Of a stretch of 64,000 nucleotides of DNA, positions 59,930 to 64,000 are shown piece after piece (within the stretch, counting starts at the first letter, position 1; the number at the start of each line of letters is the position of its first letter). Where the stretch lies: positions 25,768,611 to 25,832,610 of the forward strand of contig NC_023754.2 of the NCBI RefSeq assembly GCF_000499845.2, written 5' to 3'. The position numbers and the translations under genes are program-made. Source of the stretch: Phaseolus vulgaris. Taxonomy: Eukaryota > Streptophyta > Magnoliopsida > Fabales > Fabaceae. Below the pieces are notes generated by a model that did not search any database, was not told the origin of the DNA, and saw only the letters and a program-made list of their open reading frames with translations.

Positions 59930-60451
59930 TGTTGGAGATCTCACTAGAGATAAGAATATTTCATTATATATAAGCGGATACAAACCTCACCTTATGAGTC
60001 GGTTTTAGGCAATTTCTTCCCGCACCCAATCCATTTTGAGTGGCACTCAACGAACATTTTAAAATTCAATTGTATCCTTGTCATGTTTATTTTGAAAAAG
60101 CTTGTAGGGTGCGTTGATGCCCTCATATCTTCGCGCAACAATGGAGGACCTTCGCACTCCTAGCTTCATCTTTGTTCAAGGGGTCCTTCCACTCAACACT
60201 ACGCTACCGGAGAAATGTCAACCAAGATGCGAGGAGGCGAACGCTCGTGTGAGAGATGGTGTTGGGTGCGAGAATGGCAGAAACGAACTTGAGTATGTGA
60301 TTGGGTGCAGAAATCACTAAATCCTAATTTCATTTTCATTAAGGGTAATTTGGTATTTTCACAAATGCAATTGGGTGCAGGTCCAATTTGATTGGGTGTA
60401 GGGAGAATTAGCCCCGATTTTATGAGGTTGAGTTTAAAGTCCACTTTGTAA
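59930..60451 (+). mobile_element. TRIM-type LTR plus primer-binding site, interrupted
   Basis: The sequence starts TGTTGGAGATCTCAC like the 3' repeat of the 13.3 kb TRIM. It continues with ATATATAAGCGG, CAAACCTCACCTTATGAGTCGG, and after the insert with TATGAGGTTGAGTTTAAAG. TGGTATCAGAG (60454-60464), the tRNA-Met primer site, follows at once. No second LTR is visible downstream, so the element is a 5' end fragment. A 407 bp element sits inside the LTR. Confidence 0.8.
60008..60414. mobile_element. 407 bp MULE-like MITE nested in the LTR
   Basis: Ends GGCAATTTCTTCCCGCACCC and, reversed, GGGCTAATTCTCCCTACACC are imperfect terminal inverted repeats. Flanks CGGTTTTA (60000-60007) and CGATTTTA (60415-60422) form a 7/8 target-site duplication, and removing the insert restores a continuous LTR. 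Subterminal CACCCAAT words recur several times in both orientations. The 8-9 bp duplication and G-rich ends suggest a Mutator-like non-autonomous element. The 68-codon frame at 60114-60320 lies wholly inside and is not taken as a gene. Confidence 0.75.
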
Positions 60452-60464
60452 TATGGTATCAGAG

Positions 60465-61300
60465 TCATTTTCGAGCATATTTTAACGAGTGTGATTGATG
60501 GGATGATTATAAAGAATTTTTTTTTAAATGTGTAACATGTTACCTTATAAATTTATCCTTACTTATTAAAACAATTAAATAATGAAATGAGTTTTTTTTA
60601 AACATATTTATAAATTAAAAATTAAATATATATTAAATGTAAATAGGTATAATTTAAAAATTACAATTCAAAAAATATGTATTCAAAAAATTAAATAAAA
60701 ACAGATACTTAACATAATTTCTTAAAATATTAAACATGAATTATAAAATTTAAAAATAAATCAGATATTATATAAATAAATAAAAATATTATTTTTTAAT
60801 ATTAAAAATTCTGTAATAATGAAAAATAAAAAGTACTATAGAAAAAAATATTATATAAGGTAATTAACAATAGAAAAGAATTTCATAAAAAAATATAATA
60901 GAATAAATTATAACTCATAAATATAATAATTATACATAAAAATATATTAATATAAACACAACAACAAATTAAATAAAAACAAAAATTCAAATAATTTCTT
61001 AAAATATTAAACGTATATTATAAAATTATAAAATAAATCATATCTTATATAAATAAATAAAAAATACTATTTTTTAATATTAAAAAACCTTACAATTTGA
61101 AAAGTAAAAAAAAAAATAACTATAATAGTAAAATAAATGAGAATAAATTTTTTCCCTTTAGATCTCTTCATTTTGAAGAAAGAAAATATTTATTATTTAC
61201 AAATATATTCTCTTCTTCTTTTTTCTCACAAAATCATGAATTCAAATTTTTCTTATTATTGGTTAAACTATATTGCTATACAAGTTTTTAAAGTGCAAAC
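60465..61300. other. very AT-rich spacer, no gene seen
   Basis: The stretch is built from A/T homopolymers with a partial internal duplication (words such as TTTCTTAAAATATTAAAC recur near 60,717 and 60,991). Nothing coding. Confidence 0.45.
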
Positions 61301-61302
61301 TA

Positions 61303-61465
61303 TTTATCTAGTCCAAGAATGAGTCCAAGTACAAATACTTGCAATTTATTTGATCCAAGAACGTGTCCAAGTGAATGCTGTGGTTATTTGGTTAAAGAAA
61401 CTGTCCAAGTGCAAAGAGGAGCTCTTTATTTGGTCCAGGAATGTGTCCAAGTGCTATATTATAGA
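61303..61465 (+). repeat. four-copy tandem repeat of about 39-42 bp
   Basis: Units beginning near 61303, 61345, 61384 and 61425 each contain TTTATTTGGTCCAAGAA or a variant, then TGTCCAAGTG. The following 61,490-61,560 is related to 58,165-58,335. Confidence 0.75.
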
Positions 61466-61929
61466 TAACCAAGACAATTTGTACTTTCACAAAACCATGT
61501 GATATTTATTTGGTTAGTCACGTGTATATTAACCATTATGTCAATGGTGACATTAACATGCTCTCTTCATACTCCTTTTCTTTTCAAGGAAAATGATACA
61601 TACATAGTCCAATGTTTGGTTCTTAATTAGTGGTAGTCTCGGTGATTAACCTCACTAACAAACCATAAAATCCTCTGCATTTCACCTATTCCAAACTAGT
61701 TTTTTTTTTCTCATTGAAGAGAAATTCGGGCTGTGTCAATTACCAACCAATGGACATTTTTTTTCCCATCAAATACTACAAATCTAATTTATTTGAGGGA
61801 TTTGCTTACAATGATCATGTGTGGTTTTTTTTATTTGTAATTATGATCTCTTTCAAGATATTCAAAATGAGAAGTATGATATTTAAGCTATAAACGAACA
61901 TTATAACAATCAAACACACCACTTTTAGA

Positions 61930-62665
61930 AAACTTCAATTAACAGTGTAAAGAATCATTAAATTAGAATGAAACAAAATTTAAAAACTAAAAATAATTAG
62001 TTGTTATATTAATTAAATTAGATATTATTGTAGAGTCTGAAAAAATTATTGCTATCTAATTAATTAGTTTTTATCATTGATAAATAGTTTATACATTGAT
62101 ATATACACTACTAAACAATCATTAAATATAAATCAATTTTAGAGACTAAAAATAATTAGTTGCTATATTGACTAAATTAGATATTATCTTAGAGACTAGA
62201 AAAATTATTGGTTTCTAAATTAGTTTCTATTGTTGATAAATAATTTCTAAATTGATATCTAAATAGATACCAACTTTAGAATCTAAATAATTGGTTGCTA
62301 AAACTTAGGTAGCTAATTAGATATAAAATTAGAAACTATTTATCAATAATAGAAACTAATTTAGAAATCAATAATTTTTTCAGTCTCTAAAATAGTATAT
62401 AATTTAATCAATATAACTAATTATTTTTTGTGTTTAAAATTTGTTTTATTTTATGATTTTTTTTATTGATAATTAGCTATCAAGATTTTAACTACAAAAT
62501 AATTGGTAGTTAAAATATTTATAGTTAGCTAGATACCAATTTATAAACTATTTATCAATTATAAACACTAATTTAGATATCAATAACTTTTTTAGTAATT
62601 TAATCGATATAACAACTAATTATTTTTGTCTTTAATTTTTTTTTATTTAATAATTTTTTAATAGT
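61930..62665. repeat. nested inverted-repeat (MITE-like) element
   Basis: The left end (AGTGTAAAGAATCATTAAAT, then AAAAATAATTAGTTGTTATAT) is matched by the reverse complement of the right end near 62,480-62,660. Inside it a second pair, about 62,125-62,290 against 62,300-62,430, shares TTTCTAAATTAGTTTCTATT and TTAGAGACT-type words. It is non-coding and could fold into a long double hairpin. A single arm of the family is seen at 9904-10038. Boundaries are approximate and no clear target-site duplication was found. Confidence 0.65.
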
Positions 62666-64000
62666 GTAATTTTTCGATAATTATTTTTCCTCTAGAATAT
62701 CATTTTGGTTCCTTATGTGAAATTTTGGTTTTACGATGAAGATCATTTTTAGATTTAGTTTTTTCTTCTTTAGAATGTCTATATGTTAGATTACAAATAA
62801 TAGATTTGATAAGTTTTTTTTAATTAACGGTGTTAATTTATGGGAGCTGTAACAGATTAATCTTAAGCTATTTTACTTTGTTTGAATTTGTTATATTTTG
62901 GGTTTTGAGGTTTTTTCTTAACTATAACATCTTTGTACGTAGTTTTGTTGGTACAAGAAGCATTATTGGTTTCTCTGTCACCAAGAATCTTAGCAGTATG
63001 ACTTTTTTGGTATATTTGGTTTGATGTATACAAAGGTTTGCTTGCTGTTATGTGTCATGTGGTGAGGGAATGAACATTTTAAAGTACACTTTGTTTAGCC
63101 AGTTAGGCTATAATGTTTTTTATTATAACTCATTGATTAAAAAATTTCTACTACTCCCATTTATTAAAAAAATTTATTGTCAATAAAAATATATGTTAAT
63201 TTTAAAAAGCATAAGGTAGCATTTCTCATCATTACTTTAGTGATATACATCATAAATTAATATCTTGCTATAGCTCTCTTATTTTATCTGTACAGGTTAA
63301 AGTCTCATTGGGTGGGCACCAGTGATAACCACAGATGCAGAAAAGTGAAGAAAATCTTTGATAAATACATAGTAGAAATATTAACATTAACATGTCAGTG
63401 CAGTAATTTCTTATTTCTTTTATGAATGGTTTTTTTTTATATACCATAAATTTGATTTAACTAAATTTTTTATTTTTTACTGACAATTTAATGATCTTTT
63501 AAGACTCGATGCTGACAAGAGAACAACTTGTAGTTCATTCCAGTAAACAGAATCAATAAATTAGACAAGTGGGTATTTTTTTAAACAAAAAAGTAGGTTA
63601 TAATTGCAGGATAAAAAATGCCTCTCTTAGCTTTTTTCCTAACCCACTATTCTTAATTGATCTTAAAGATTTACAAAGTTGTAAAGCTTTATTAATTATA
63701 TACATATATATGTTTCTAAAATAGGTTATCATGTTCTGAGCAATTTTTATTTTGTGAATTGTAATGGTGGTTTTAAAAGTTTCCTTGATGGCAAAGTGCT
63801 AATCATGGTTTGCACTCATTATTGAGGGGGCTGGAAAACTTTGCTTGACAAAGCTACATATAATATTTTTCAATTAAAACATAATTTAATCCATTCATGG
63901 ATATGAACTGCTCCCATACTTGCAGACCGTTTGAGATGGGAGTAGAACCTTATATATTTCTCTATTCTCTTCTTTTAATTTAATTTTTTTATAAAACAAT
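62666..64000. other. AT-rich right edge, no gene seen
   Basis: The only frame of note (62830-63024, plus) is Phe/Ile/Val-rich without a domain or splice context. Nothing else is supportable. Confidence 0.45.

Noticed and set aside
60114..60320. 68-codon plus-strand frame
   Set aside because: Lies entirely within the MULE-like MITE and has no recognisable domain.
1..64000. tRNA, rRNA or snoRNA genes
   Set aside because: I looked for GGTTCGAATCC-type B-boxes and rRNA-like GC-rich blocks and saw none. A covariance-model scan would be decisive.

Overview
This is a window of AT-rich plant nuclear DNA. It has intron-containing genes with GT-AG splice sites, a plastid-targeted biosynthetic enzyme, plant LINE, TRIM and Mutator-like debris, and long gene-free stretches. 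The basic 7S globulin-like gene cluster and the style of the short LTR (TRIM) repeats suggest a legume, probably Phaseoleae (bean, cowpea or soybean relatives). That placement is an inference; no species-specific marker is visible.

Layout. (1) 2.2-6.5 kb, minus strand: a complete five-exon gene for an aluminium-induced-protein-like protein (AILP1/DUF3700, 237 aa) with a 2.5 kb first intron. (2) 6.7-24 kb: a gene-poor block holding a 5'-truncated LINE, a 377 bp TRIM element, a putative 2.1 kb solo LTR that carries an 11 x 17 bp minisatellite, and a decayed inverted relative of that LTR. (3) 24.1-29.3 kb, plus strand: a complete 14-exon dihydroxy-acid dehydratase gene (601 aa). (4) 31.4-50.3 kb: a tandem cluster of three nearly identical intronless basic 7S globulin/EDGP-type genes (A, B, C; 433-434 aa) and one broken relative (D). 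Between them lie a broken MSP-ankyrin gene, a 1.5 kb long-inverted-repeat element, a MITE cluster and a second LINE insertion with a perfect 15 bp target-site duplication. (5) 54.8-56.0 kb, minus strand: a divergent member of the same protein family (E, 410 aa). (6) 56-64 kb: no gene seen; a TRIM LTR interrupted by a 407 bp MULE-like insert, short tandem repeats and a nested inverted repeat.

How the genes relate. The A-E proteins are secreted pepsin-fold proteins of the TAXI/EDGP/basic 7S globulin type. All keep the first Asp region (DLAG or DLGG) but lack the Asp of the second D-[ST]-G site, so they are probably inhibitors, receptors or storage-like proteins rather than proteases. A, C and the broken copy D share a W-box in their promoters, which fits stress or defence control. 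AILP1-like and EDGP-like genes are also neighbours in Arabidopsis chromosome 5 as I recall it, so the window may keep part of an old gene neighbourhood into which dehydratase and repeats are interleaved. I found no wholly new biological system. The strongest unusual signals are the mosaic duplication history of the inhibitor cluster and several cleanly resolvable non-autonomous transposons.
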